A stretch of 64,000 nt of DNA from Gigantopelta aegis (lineage: Eukaryota > Mollusca > Gastropoda > Neomphalida > Peltospiridae): assembly GCF_016097555.1 (NCBI RefSeq), contig NC_054706.1, positions 55,639,899 through 55,703,898 on the forward strand, written 5' to 3'. This document shows, in pieces, positions 34,837-47,254 of the stretch (the first letter of the stretch is position 1; the number at the start of each line of letters is the position of its first letter). The notes below the pieces were generated by a model. The model had not been told where the DNA came from, ran no database searches, and saw nothing but the letters and a program-made list of their open reading frames with translations. The translations under genes and the position numbers were made by a program.

Positions 34837-35465
34837 GAGTGTTTTAGTGCATATGAAATGTCCGTTACTCCTAGTAACACGCTGCTCATACGGATAAAGT
34901 CATTGCGGTTGGATCAAATACGCCGCGGTCTTCAGAGTTTACACGCTACTCACGGTGGTAAGGGTAAAGTATTGATTTCAAGAAAATCTCTCATATATTA
35001 TTTGCGTTAAAATAAGTTTGCAGATCTAATCATAGTATATTTCCTCTTGTGCATCTGTAATATCAAAATAAAGAATTTAGTATTTGAAACGTGAGAAGCT
35101 ATTACATCCACATAATAACATATTTATACCTACTATTGGCTGTATTTGTATTCGTAATTAGTGATCTACCATTGGCACTGTTAAATAACTAAGAGTACAG
35201 TTAATGCAAACATATTTTTCAAAAATAAACATTAATTACAGTGCTGTAGATTATATTAAAAGACAAAACTCAATGTTTTCCCATGTGAAAGTGAAAGCAT
35301 TTTGAATAAAATGTTTTATAGAGTAATCATTTTTGCAATTAAGAGTAAAATAATGTGCGGTAATTACATATAAATTTGTATTTGTCATTTTCAACAGTTA
35401 TGGTAATTTTGAGACTTCATTGATGAATTTGCTGCCAATATTTTTGGGATAAATCATTAAGTGCC

Positions 35466-36713
35466 TGTGACGGAACATGCTCTTAATTTTGTTTTCGCCT
35501 GTGGCGATATTAATTGTTTTAGAGGGCCGTGTGCAGTCTCAATATGCACTTAAGCCCAGGTGGACCTTGTTACATAATACCTCAACGCGACGGTCGTCGA
35601 GCTGTACTTTCCAATACACTCCCAGCCCAGGTGCGGAGGCCATGTGGCCAGTAGTTACGTAATACCTCCGCGCGACCATGGAATCTCTAGCGAACTGGCG
35701 ACAGTAAGTCTGACCATCTAAGAAAAATATGCCGGCGTGGTCTCTGTGGAAATATCACTTGATAGGGGGAGGGCCGCGATGTACCCCCAGGCGATATTCG
35801 GATTTTTATGATAAATAGCTAGGGTGTTAGAGATATCAGGGAGAAACATATTGGAAGGCTACCAGGGAACGTTAGTCCGTCCGGACTGGTAATTATATAT
35901 TTTCTGCTCTGTGTATAACCGTGATGTGATTGATGTGACTTTTAATATTTTAATACTGTATTATACCAATATTATTTAGACGGTGCTGCCGGTCATCTGA
36001 CGCAGTACACTGTAGGCTCACTGTCTAAGTAATTATTAAAGCTTAGCCAGTCATCCTAGAGGACCTAGGTAAACTGTAGGTTATTGTCTTTATTGTGATA
36101 GGTACCAGTATTAATTCTGTGTTACAAGGTTACTGAATGAGTAGTTAAGGGTTCATTAAAAATTAACCAGTTAGGAATAGAGTTGTAATTCCTTTATTAA
36201 TTAAGTTCCCCTGGCAGCGTTTCTCAATTATCACACGTTACTGAACGAGTAGTAAGGGTTAATTAAAAATTAACCAGTTAGGAATAGAGTTGTAATTCCT
36301 TTATTAATTAAGTTCCCCTGGAAGCGTTTCTCAATTATCACACGTGTGGGTGTTGTGTCACGGTGAAGTGATTAGCATATTGTGTAAACTAGACACCTAG
36401 AGATTAACTAATTAAGTGATCAGTTCTGGGTTGTTATTATTTGTTGTTGTTAATTAACTACTGCGGCAGTACATTTGTCAGCGTAGGTTAATACAGATTC
36501 CAAAGTGTATTGTGTTTTTGTTGTGTTTTCTAGTGAACTAAACGTGCTATATTACATATACTTTATATAAGATCGTATCTCTGATCATACCTAGACGAGC
36601 CACACTAGGGTATAACCGCCCGTTACAGAGAGATCTAATAGATATACAGTTAGGAGAGATATTTTGATAATCGTGTTTCATTCAGTTACGGGTATTATAG
36701 GATCCCCGTGACA
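35466..36713 (+). mobile_element. solo LTR, copy 2 (LTR retrotransposon fossil)
   Basis: A 1,248-bp TG..CA unit with the 5-bp target duplication GTGCC on both sides. It is the same family as 18329-19562. It contains a ~110-bp direct tandem duplication (about 36125-36235 and 36236-36348) absent from copy 1. It looks like a solo LTR of middle age. Confidence 0.85.
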
Positions 36714-37074
36714 GTGCCCCGCAGAAAGATTTAAAATGCAATGACTATAGTTATTAGGCAGTGTAATATTATATATTATGGTAAGTTGTAAGTGAACCAA
36801 ACCTGTCACACACACCATTTAAAACGTGTAAAATGTAAAGGCATTAACAGGTATTTTAAAATATAGATGAGTTATAAAACTTTAAGACATTTTCTGATAT
36901 TTTGAAAATATTGCAAATGTTTACTCAACAGTACAAACAAATCAACAAAAATAAATAACACTTTAGTATTTAAATAATACTGTATAATGTAATATTTTCA
37001 CATCCATTGCCATAACATGTAACTGCACAGTATTTATATATTACATTTTGTGGGACAGTGAACACCTTCTCCAA

Positions 37075-38300
37075 TAACTAATGATGGAAGTAAAACATGT
37101 AAAATATGTGCAAAACATTATAAACAGTTACATTCGCTTCAAATGCATATGCAAACTCACGAACATAATAAAACAAGCATTTTGAGAGTACTGCTAACGC
37201 ATTACACGTCCTCTACCTGACCCAACAATTTTTCGTATCTCCTAAATGCAAGGGCCAAACATCTGTGAAAAGTGGGTAAATCATCATGAAAGTTTAACTT
37301 GATCAGCAACAGTTCGTGATAAAGCTATATAACAAATTTCACCTCAATAGTTCCAGGTATTGCAGAACAAAAGTGCAGAAACGTTCTTTTAGATCTTCTA
37401 AGTTCAAGGCCATAACTCTGTCAAAAATGGGTAAATTGCCATGAAAGTTAAACTTCTTCTGTAACAGTACAGGATAAAGCTGTATACAAAATTTCAGTTC
37501 AGTATCTCAAGGCCTAAAATATTCCGGAAAACCAAAAGTCAAACTTGATCTGTAACAGTACACGATAAACCTATACGCACAATTTCAGCTCAATATCTCA
37601 AAGACTTCTGCAAAAAACATCCGGAGAATATATGAGGGACAAACGGACGGACAGACAGGAGATGAAACCTATAGTCCCCTTTGGTTGGACCGGTAGTGGA
37701 CTAATAAAATGTTCAGCCTACCATTTGTATTTTTGTTTGGATGAAGCCTTGGCTACCCATAATACATTTGTCCATAGTAGCAGGCATTTATTTAATGAAT
37801 GTGGGAAATCATTGGTCATTGACCGTTCATTTAGGGAGCCATCTGTCTGACAGTGAGGCATGGGCTGAGGTGTCCTTTTGAGAATTGCCACAAGGTATTT
37901 CACAAGAAAGATATTTATTTAGACCACGCCAATAATCACACTGGTGCTAAACCGTATTCTTGCGGAAAATGTTTGAAGTATTTTGCTTTCAAAGCGTGTA
38001 AACGACAACATAGTCATGCATTGAAAACAAATTTTAATATCATGAGTGCAAAATATGTGATGGAAATTTGACAAATAGTGGTTCACTAGTCAACCACAAA
38101 AATGCTGAACACAAACATATTCATTATACGTGTTGTTCTGGAAACACTTACGAATATATTACAGGACTGCTGAAACATCAAGCGAAAAAAGGGACACAAA
38201 TAAAACAAATGACTTTAGTTGATCTTTGCCCTTCAAAAGACATATCGCCTATAGTAGGATCACAATTTACTCTGGAATATCGCACAACCCTTTTCGCTTA
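37075..38300 (+). pseudogene. C2H2 zinc-finger gene remnant
   Basis: Several fingers are readable. TCKICAKHYKQLHSLQMHMQ + TH is at 37106-37171 (C-x2-C-x12-H-x3-H). CPFENCHKVFHKKDIYLDHA + NNH and the HTGAKPYSCGKC linker and next finger are at about 37870-38010. ECKICDGNLTNSGSLVNHKN + AEH is at 38041-38110. The last two lie in different frames, so there is at least one frameshift near 38020-38050. The first finger is cut off from the others by an inserted dispersed repeat (37210-37730). Finger proteins of this type usually bind DNA. Here the set is incomplete and no start or effector domain is visible. It lies inside the TIR-bounded block. Confidence 0.7.
37210..37730 (+). repeat. dispersed repeat with internal ~130-bp sub-repeats
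   Basis: The phrases 'aagg.cataactctgtcaaaa', 'atgaaagttaaacttcttct' and 'tttcagctcaatatctcaa' recur two to three times. The repeat ends with 'ggacggacagacagg' and 'gaaacctatagtcccctttg' .. 'ccggtagtggactaataa'. This ending is, from memory, common in molluscan repeats. Class unknown. Confidence 0.7.
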
Positions 38301-39045
38301 AAGGCTAATATTTTAGTCGTCTTTAAAATAAGTCAAAGAACAAAACAGTAATAACAGCTATTTTGAAACAAAAACTTTTTAATTAACCGCAAATTATTTT
38401 ATTCGATGAAAATACACAACCGCACTATATTTTACTCCTACCCGCAAAGGGTTTTATAAAAAAAAAAAGCCCAAATGGTTTGGGTTGAATTAATATTGTG
38501 TCTATTTCCAGATCAGACAACAGCTTGTAATGTTCAGTATATATTCTTAAATAATTCATAATTTTAGTCGTATAACAGGTATTACTTCGTGTAGCTTCAA
38601 ATGGAGGAAAACAGAAAAAAAACCTACTTCAATTTTATTAAAAATATATCATTGTGCAAACATATTATTTGTTTGCGGACTTAATATCACTAGAATCACT
38701 TCCATATTCCACACACTTATTTAACTATATTTCGTTTCAAATCGCCAATAAACTCTGGAAGGACAAGCTCAGAAATCTATTTAACAATTTTATTTTATTT
38801 GTCGGGTTTCCCCAAGTTGGCGCCATAACCGCAGCGTAGTTTATACAACCGCAATGACTTTATCCGTATAACCAGCGTGGATATACAGATATTGATAATG
38901 TGAAGTAAGACCTCGTCTCCATTACTTTTCGGACATTACCTTACACGTACTAATATACAATTTAAAACGTTAAACATGCCGCAGAAAGATGCAACAGTTA
39001 GACATGTCTCTTAAAAGTCATGATTATCATTTCTTTCAAACTAAT
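38301..39045. other. no gene seen; end of unit A
   Basis: AT-rich. 38880-38930 ('atacagatattgataatgtg', 'aagtaagacctcgtctccat') matches 49352-49412 at the end of unit B and marks the unit boundary. Confidence 0.6.
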
Positions 39046-39325
39046 GAAGGAAGGAAGGAAATGTTTGATTTAACGACGCACTCAACACATTTTATTTATC
39101 GTTTTATGGCGTCGGACATATGGTTAAGGACCACACATATATTGAGAGAGGAAACCCGCTGTCGCCACTTCATGGGCTACTCTTTTCGATTAGCAGTAAG
39201 GTATCGTTTATATGCACAATCCCACAGACGGATACTACATACCACGGCCTTTGTTACAACAGTTGTGGAGCATTGACTGGAACGAGAAATAGCCCAATGG
39301 GCCCACCGACTAGAGAGGAAACCAC
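39046..39325 (-). repeat. SINE, tail A, head truncated (unit B)
   Basis: Orthologue of 27421-27671, including the identical junction to the next fragment ('gggcccaccgactagaga'). Confidence 0.85.
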
Positions 39326-39515
39326 TACATGTTTTTCATTAGTAGAAAAGGATCTTTTATATGTATCATCCCACAGATAGGATAGCACACACCATGGCCT
39401 TTGATATGCAAGTCGTGGTGCACTGACTGGAACGAGAAATAACCCAAATTGGACCACCAACGGGGATCGATCCCAAACTGGAAAGGGAGCTTTCCCACTG
39501 GCCCTTGACACGAAA
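39326..39515 (-). repeat. older SINE fragment (unit B)
   Basis: Orthologue of 27672-27865, followed by the same 'gcttcttttttatta' flank. Confidence 0.75.
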
Positions 39516-39689
39516 AAATGCTTCTTTTTTATTACTAAAAACGTTGTGTACTTCAAATATAAATAAAGAAACATGTTATGCTTTACACACAAATTTATTA
39601 ACACGTTGTATAATACACAAACATATTTACTTAGTGTGGTATATGTAAAATATCTTAGTTTGTAAATATACAACGATCACTCATGCGAT

Positions 39690-41120
39690 AATACATTCCA
39701 ACCCAACTACATGTCAATCTATTCTGATCCAGTCATACGTCAATGTATTCTGATCCAGCCATATGTCAATCTATTCTCATCCAGTCATACGTCAATCTAT
39801 TTTGATACAGCCATACGTAAAACTATTCTGATCCAGCCATAAGTCAATCTAGTCAAATCGAGCCATACGTCAATCTATTCTGATCCAGCCATATGTCAAT
39901 CTATTCTGATCCAGTCATACGTCAATTTATTCTGATCCAGCCATATGTCAATCTATTCTCATCCAGTCATACGTCAATCTATTCTGATACAGCCATACGT
40001 CAATCTATTCCAATTCAGCCAACCGTCAATTTATTCTGATCTAGCCATATGTCAATGTATTCAGATCCAGCCATACGTCAGTCTATTCTGATTCAGCCAT
40101 ACGTCAATCTATTCTAATCCAGCCATACGCCATATCTATTCTGATCCAGCCATATGTCAATCTATTCTGATCCAGTCATACGTCAATCTATTCTGATACA
40201 GCCATACGTCAATCTATTCTGATCCAGCCATACGTCGTATCTATTCTGATCCAGCCATACGTCAATCTAGTGTGATCCAGCCATACGTCAATCTATTCTG
40301 ACCCAGCCATATGTCAATCTGTTCCAATCCAGCCATACGAGGTTTTATTCTGATCCAGCTATATCTCAATTTATTCTGATCCAGCCATACGTCAATCTAT
40401 TCTGATCTAGCCATACGTCAATCTATTCTGATCCAGCCATACGTCAATCTATTCTGATCCAGCCATACGTCATATCTATTCTGATCCAGCCATATGTCAA
40501 TCTATTCTGATCCAGTCATGCGTCAATCTATTCTGATACAGCCATACGTCAATCCATTCTGATCCAGCCATACGTCATATCTATTCTGATCCAGCCATAC
40601 ATCAATCTAGTGTGATCCAGCCATACGTCAATCTATTCTGATACAGCCATACGTCAATCTATTCTGATAAGCCATACGTCATATTTATTCTGATCCAGCC
40701 ATACGTCCTGTCTATTCTGATCCAGCCATACGTCATATTTATTCTGATCTAGCCATACGTTAGTCTATTCTGACCCAGCCATACGCCATATCTATTCTGA
40801 TCCAGCCATACGTCAATCTATTCCAATCCAGCCATATGTCAATTTATTCTGATCCAGCCATACGTTAATCTATTCTGATACAGCCATAAGTCAATTTATT
40901 CTAATCCAGCCATACGTCAATTTATTATGATCCAGCCATACGTCAATCTATTCTGATCTAGCCATACGTCAATCTATTCTGATCCAGCCATACGTCATAT
41001 CTATTCTGATCCAGCCATATGTCAATCTATTCTGATCCAGTCATGCGTCCATCTATTCCAATCCAGCCATACGTTAATCTATTCTGACCCGGTCATACGT
41101 CAACCCATTCCTATGCTCTC
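39690..41120. repeat. 26-bp satellite, unit B (~55 copies)
   Basis: Tandem 26-27 bp units 'tacgtcaatctattctgatc' + 'cagcca' with many variants and some larger-scale repetition of unit groups. About 90 bp of related but non-periodic sequence separates it from the fucosyltransferase stop. Confidence 0.95.
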
Positions 41121-41182
41121 AAACTACAATCTATTTCAGTCCATTCTAATATCAATCAGTTCTAACCTAACCCAACCCTATG

Positions 41183-42147
41183 TCAATCCATTCCAATCCA
41201 GCCTGGGTAGAAATAGTCCGAGTAGTCGGCAGAATATTGCTTCTTGAGCTCCGAGCCTTTGCGAGCCGAGTGTTTATAGTAGACTGTCTCCCCGTCAGCG
41301 AGGAAACTACCCCACCAGCCGAACGTACCCACCGTCATGATGCTATGGTTACAAGACGACAGAAGACACATGTCCACTTCGGGTGAATTTCCAACGGAGT
41401 AGAATATATTATTGCTCGAGTTAAAATTACTCTTCACTCAGTCCAGTGAATCGGAGCAAACCAAGAATATCACTTTTGAAAACTTACCAGTGAAATATCC
41501 CATAGCCGTAGTTATATATTCTTTTGGTGCAAGAGTAAATCCAAATTTTAAACGATCACTGTTTATATCACCTCGTCGAATGTGTACCCCGACAAACGTG
41601 GGGGTTTCGGCGTTTGTAGCGTTTGACGTCCGGCGTTTATACTCCTCCATCACGCTGTGTAAAATGGTCTGGGCTTTCGTCACGGTGGGTTTCTGGAATC
41701 TGAACTGTCTTCTAATGGCAGCGACGTGGTTCTGGAAGTATTTTCAAGACTGGAGATACTTTCCTAATTTGTAGTCTGCGTCTGTGGCGAAATTAAAAAA
41801 TGTTTTCTTGTAAGTACAACATACATCGAGATTTAGTAACGTGGTGTTAGCACACACAATTTTGTCTACCTTGGTGGCATCCAGGACAAAGATGCCGTTC
41901 AGCATCCGGTCTTCAGCCACAAACATTGTCATGTTTTTGTCCTTCGCTATTCCGTAACTAGCTGCATATGAAAACATCTGGTTGCCAAGACGACCGGTAT
42001 CGACGTCACAGATGTAATGTGCTGTTTCATTGGGTTCCATCTTTAAATTACCATTGACGATCGCTTTGTCGTTAGTGTTTTGGATCCAGTGGACATAGTA
42101 ACCAACGGAGGCGACCGCAAACACAACCAGCAAGAAGAACGCCAGTC
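41183..42147 (-). pseudogene. GT11 alpha-1,2-fucosyltransferase, unit B, exon 2 (two stops)
   Basis: Paralogue of the unit C gene with all GT11 landmarks: TGRLGNQMFSYAASYGIAKD, VGVHIRRGDI, FGWWGSFLADG and the ending GWIGMD. Two tryptophan codons are TGA: the Trp of YLQSW near 41744 and the Trp of DSVDW near 41438. Otherwise the frame is continuous. The acceptor is 'ttattacag' before 42147. The upstream frame differs from unit C by two extra A's near 42255, but in the two-exon model this lies in the intron and does no harm. Recently dead, or a rare null allele. Confidence 0.85.
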
Positions 42148-42649
42148 CTGTAATAACAAAGAGAACATCGAGATCATCGACAAAGAGCCACAAACAGAAA
42201 GAGAAACTGAGAGACGGACAAACCGAGAAACTAACAGACAGCAGACACATGGTCAGAAAAAAACAGACAGACAGGCGGACAGACGCATCAGATGCGGTGT
42301 TATCATAGTGGAAATATGACGTGCACAAGCGTACGAGACAGGGGCCTGGAGAAAAACTCAAATTCAGGCAAAAATGATACAGATATTCGAGCAAAATGTG
42401 CTAACTTGAGACCTTTTTACCACGTATTTCCATCATTGTACCCTCAAAATTAGTTGAACTCCGTGTAAAAATGCGTGTTCGCCAATAACAAATATTTAAC
42501 ATATTAATCACAAACACGCACACATACAGAAAGAAACCCGACAGCACCTTTCAATAATGTTCCGATTAATTACGTAGGTTAGTTTTCTTGTGTACCCTAT
42601 TGCAAAAAAGAGGTCGCTAATTGTTTGTGCATAGATCCATGTTTGAATG

Positions 42650-42965
42650 GAAATGTTTTATTTAACGACGCACTCAACACATTTTATTTACGGTTATATG
42701 GCGTCAGACATATGGTTAAGGACCACACAGATATTGAGAGAGGAAACCCGCTGTCGCCACTTCATGGGCTACTCTTTTCGATTAGCAGCAAGGGATCTTT
42801 TATATGCACCATCCGACAGACAGGATAGCACATACTACGGCCTTTAATATACCAGTCGTGGTGCACTGGCTGGAGCAAGAAATAGCCTAATGGGCCCACT
42901 GACTTGGATCGATCCCAGACCGATCGCGCATCGAACGAGCGATTTACCACTGGGCTACGTCCAGC
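42650..42965 (-). repeat. SINE, head 1, tail A (unit B)
   Basis: Complete reverse copy. It shares the left flank with 30556 in unit A ('tagatccatgtttgaatgga'), but its right half has head 1 whereas unit A has head 2 at that position. Confidence 0.9.
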
Positions 42966-43142
42966 CCAGATCCATGTTTGAAGGCTAATTACTATGAAAA
43001 TGAATTAAATTACTAAGTTTAGTTTTATAGTCAAACGGCTAAAAATAAAACTACGTTTGTTTTGTTAGCAGGAATGCAAATATGTTTGTCTTTAACAAGG
43101 CTCGGTATTTATGCACCGGATTTCACTTGTGATACAAATAAA

Positions 43143-43320
43143 GTTTGTTTTGTTTAACTATACCACTAGAGCATATTGATTTATTATTCATCAGCGATTG
43201 GATGTCAAACTTTTGGTAACTGACATCTAGTCTTCAAACGAAACCACCTACCATTTTCCATTAGCATGAATGGTTCTTTTGTATGCATTTCCCCAGGGAC
43301 AGGACAACACAAACCACAGT
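43143..43320 (-). repeat. SINE, tail B, head truncated (unit B)
   Basis: Orthologue of 31103-31285. Confidence 0.8.
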
Positions 43321-43649
43321 ATGCATACAGAGCTTGCATTTTGGTAAATCATTTTGGAATTTTGAGTATATTGCCATGGTCGTTTATCTCAAACTATTTT
43401 TAAATGAGTCATGTTTATTATTATGATCCTATTTGTAATTTCTTTGAGGCCAAAGATACATATATGTTTCTTTATTTTAAAATATAGGTGGGCATTTATC
43501 ATTATGGTATGCATAATTCTCAGTTGAAGATTCACAAATAGCTGTAGGCCTCTGCAAATAACCAAATAAACATAGCTCTTTTAATTGTGTAAAGCGTCAT
43601 ATGTCTATAAGTAGTTTGAATATCCAGTAATGGTCGGCTGGAATTATTG

Positions 43650-44029
43650 TTAAAGGGACATACCCTAGTTTTTAAACACTAAGGTATATTTTTGACTATT
43701 ATAGCCGTGTTTGATAACTGAAATCATACTTTACAGAGATTTTATGGTTTAGATTATCAGTTTCCGTACATTCGAAGTGTTTTTGGTCATCCTGGTGGTT
43801 TTCATATCACAAAATGCATTTCTCATATTTTTTAAAACCGCACGTGCGTCTGAGAAGAAACCGTTATGGAGTCGAATTTTAGTCCGTTTTAAGAGTGTAT
43901 TTCACCATTTCAAAGTCACAGACTCATGTTTCACTCAATTGTAACTTTATCCAAATATGTTTCAGGTTTGTAGATTAACTAAACTTAGTGATACTTTTCA
44001 CGGTTTGAAACTAGGGTGTGTCCCTTTAA
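43650..44029. mobile_element. MITE with TTAA ends
   Basis: The ends read 'ttaaagggacataccctagt' and, reverse-complemented, 'ttaaagggacacaccctagt'. It is 380 bp with no coding capacity. It shares the inner 'atggtttagattatcagttt' core with 29910-30290. It lies in a stretch of unit B (43321-44410) that unit A lacks. Confidence 0.85.
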
Positions 44030-44981
44030 GTAACACGTAGTATTAGCTTGAGATTATATAACAAAGGAAGTATTACCTGATTTAGTTTATATTTGTTCAT
44101 AAATTATTCAAACAAAAATATTAGACTATGCTTTGAACAACTAGGCCCACATGTTCACGAATTGCAAAGATGATTTTCACACTTCAAGACATAAAAATCG
44201 AATTGGAAAAAACAAAAAACGACGAAATGGTATGTTTATTATATACATCTTTCTTAATTTTTGACAATATCTTTGCTTTTTGTTAATACATTTCACTTAA
44301 ATCAGGTCAAAAACACGTGACTCCACGATATATTTATGCAATGTTTTGAGCAGGCTTTTGCAAAATATGTACAAATGTATTTGACAATGGATTTAGAATT
44401 AATTTTTATTTAAAAACCGTTACATTAATAGCTATTTAATAATACTACTCTGTACCTGACAAAACGATCGTCCCAAAAAAAATCCCACAAAAAACCCTCC
44501 AACACAACAAAAAACAAAACAAAACTCATCAACAGGCATTCTGTCAATATGGTACAAAATCAGTTTTAGATGTTTTACCGAAAATGCACTTCATATCCAC
44601 TTTCTAAAATACGATCAGATGCACTAGTAATCATCAAACTGAAAAGCGTTAAAGCTACATTGACCTCTATAATTAGACCGTAATAATTTACAAGGGAGAA
44701 AATTCACTTCACTAAAGTTCACTAAACCATAAACATGCTTTCTATATTTTTACCCTAATTAAAATACACTGAAAATATTACTTTTACAGTAAAAATATGA
44801 CTTCGAATATCACTTTTATTAATTTCTGTAGGTCTGTAAATTGCATGATTATGTGTATAAGAATATATGATACTGACAATACCGAAACACTCTTTGTAAA
44901 TATCCATTATTATATGTATAGTGCATATAGTCCGACAGCTGGTCTTCAATATAGATGGCCTGTGAGGTGCATATATAGATA

Positions 44982-45265
44982 ATAATACATGAGTGGCCGT
45001 TAGATACCATTTATCTTACAGTGAGTTGTTGTAAAATGTATCTAACGAGCGAAAGCAAGCTGGATACGTTTTTAAACAACGAGTTGTAAGATAAATGGTA
45101 TTTAACGAACACGAATGTATTATTCTATTTCTTACATATCCTCAAAAGGCAGGTTTGAAGCAAATTTTAACATCTTTTTCGACTAGATACATTTTAAAAC
45201 AACTCGTTGTGAGATAAATGGTATCTAACGTCCACTCATGTATTATTATCTATTTATTACAAACC
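44982..45265. mobile_element. foldback element, internally collapsed (unit B)
   Basis: The left arm ('taataatacatgagtggccg' through 'catatcctcaaaa') is followed directly by the right terminus ('caactcgttgtgagataaat', 'tccactcatgtattattatc'). The centre seen at 58880-59672 is missing. Confidence 0.75.
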
Positions 45266-45713
45266 AGTATAAGATATTGCTCATGTCGTAACAATCACAC
45301 ACTATCTAACTAGTGTAATATTGGCATGACGTAGATCACTTACTGACCCAGTCCGTACAAAAATAACATGTAATAGGTCTCGACATCTGCTTACTTGCGC
45401 TTCGGCTTGTTTGCAGTTGGTTTGCAATAATTAAAAAAACTAGCTCTCCTGTCATACCATTTAATTATATTGGTGAACAGTGTTGGTATCTGACTCGCTT
45501 TCTCTCGTCAGATACCAAAACTGTTCAATAATTTCATAAAAATGGTATGACAGGCCAGGGCAGTACCCTGATCAAAATCCTAGGGGGGCACTACTTTTTT
45601 TATAAACAAATGAAACACTATACCAATTAAACCATGAGATGTGTATGCTATTTTCTGGAGTAAAAAAAGTGAGAGTTATCCCTACCATTAATAGATGGTG
45701 TTCAGCGTCATCA

Positions 45714-45982
45714 CCAGAGGGCGGGGCGTAGCCCAGTGGTAAAGCTCTCTACTGAAGCGCGTTCTGTCTAGGATCGATTCCCGTCGGTGGGCCCATTGGG
45801 CTATTTCTCGTTTCAGCCAATGCATCACGACTTGCATATCAAAGGCCGTGGTATGTGCTATCCTGTGTGAGATGGTGCACATATGAAATATCCCTTGCTA
45901 ACTAATGGACAAATGCAACGTGTTTCTTCTCAAAACCTATATAACAAAATAAATAAATGTTTGACATCCAATAGCCACGCGA
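45714..45982 (+). repeat. SINE, head 1, tail B, 3' end lost (unit B)
   Basis: Forward copy, orthologous to 33157-33445. It ends at 'ttgacatccaatagcc'. Confidence 0.85.
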
Positions 45983-46189
45983 TTCATGTATTGATCTTCA
46001 GAACTCACCTCTAACTGTTAGTCGTGTTGTCTTTATACGTATTACGCACATTCACTCTGTTCATATTTTAAAATACTTTTACGTTAAAATTAACTTAGCC
46101 GTATAAGACCTTTGTTAACATATTTCACTTAAAATTACTTGTCGGTATATCAAATTTCTTATGATAATTCACCAATTTCTCAAACTCAC

Positions 46190-46214
46190 CTTTTGTTGTC
46201 TTCAACAATGTCAT
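46190..46214 (-). CDS. proposed exon 1 of GT11 copy, unit B
   Basis: ATG ACA TTG TTG AAG ACA ACA AAA G on the minus strand, then the donor GTGAGTTTGAG. It encodes MTLLKTTK, phase 1. An upstream ATG (ATG TCG ACA TGA) overlaps the start codon, as in unit C. The predicted intron is 4,042 bp. Confidence 0.65.
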
Positions 46215-46569
46215 GTCGACATGGAAAGAAGACGAGGGTGTATGCGGTGTTATGTCAATAATACTGTGTCAGTATTGTCCACAAGAAGTGGAGGTGTTTC
46301 GTATCAGTAATAACAATGAATAATTCGACTTTAACCTAAAGGTAGAGTAGGATGTAAACGCTAAAGAGATTGATTTGCATGTCATGTGGGTTATCTTACT
46401 CTTGAGAGCACCGTTCCTTAAGAGTGTGCGTTTTAAAGATCTGTGTGTAGGGTGGGTGGGGTAGAGGCCGTATAGTGTGTGTATTATGTGTAACGTTCGG
46501 CACGGGTACGTGCATGCTGTAGTTCCAGTTAATTAATTCGTGTAACGGTTATCATACGTTATAATAACA

Positions 46570-46972
46570 AGGAAGGAAGAAAGGAAATGTTTTATTTAAC
46601 GAAGTACTCAACTCATTTTATTTTACAGTTATATGGCGTCAGACATACGGTTAAAGAAAGAAACGTTTTATTTAACGACGCACTCAACACATTTTATTTA
46701 CGGTTATATGGCGTCAGACATATGTTTAAAGACCACATAGATATTGAGAGAGGAAACCCACTGTCGCCACTTCATTGGCTACTCTTTTCGATTAGCAGCA
46801 AGGGATCTTTTATGTGCATCATCCCACAGACAGGCTACTACATACCACGGCCTTTGATATACCAGTCGTGGTGCACTGGCTGGAACGATAAATAGCCCCA
46901 TGGGCCACCGATGGGGATTGACCCCAGACTGACCGCGCATCGGGCTTTACCAGTGGACTACGTCCTGCCCCT
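46570..46972 (-). repeat. SINE, head 1, tail A, with a partly duplicated 3' end (unit B)
   Basis: Orthologue of 33991-34399, with the same short extra tail-A piece on its left. Confidence 0.85.
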
Positions 46973-47157
46973 TATGATAACAATGTTAACTTACGTGGTT
47001 AAAACATTTATTCGCAATAAAGCAGTGCATTTCACTGTCAAAATGTTGGTGAAATAAAGGTGTTCTAAATCAGAAAATGATTACAGCATACGAGGAATAT
47101 AAATCTATTTGGGTTTTAACATCGTCAAAGTACTTTTCACTCGACACGTTGTTGGAA

Positions 47158-47250
47158 ATGACGGTCTTTAACCATATGTCCGACGCCATAAATAGCATTG
47201 TAAATAAACATGTGTTGAGTGCGTCGTTAAACGAAACATTTCCTATCCTT
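47158..47250 (+). repeat. SINE tail A fragment (unit B)
   Basis: Orthologue of 34588-34676. Similarity between units A and B stops right after it ('tttgttgaaaatg'). Confidence 0.8.
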
Positions 47251-47254
47251 TGTT

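Larger units (their letters stand above)
34880..38877. mobile_element. ~4 kb block bounded by ~50-bp inverted repeats
   Basis: The left end 'cgctgctcatacggataaag' + 'tcattgcggtt' (34880-34910) is the inverse of 38847-38877 with two mismatches. Similarity continues inward for ~20 bp at lower identity. Inside are a solo LTR (35466-36713), a dispersed repeat and a decayed zinc-finger gene. Unit B has no counterpart. It may be a large TIR DNA transposon or a segment moved between such ends. No transposase was found. Confidence 0.45.

Noticed and set aside
37632-37850. Separate 72-aa gene before the zinc fingers
   Set aside because: Its start lies in the dispersed repeat (ggacggacagacagg end), and only the last part may belong to the zinc-finger relic.
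39690-41120. CRISPR-like regular array
   Set aside because: The 26-bp units are head to tail with no unique spacers, sit beside a eukaryotic gene and occur in three places. This is a satellite.
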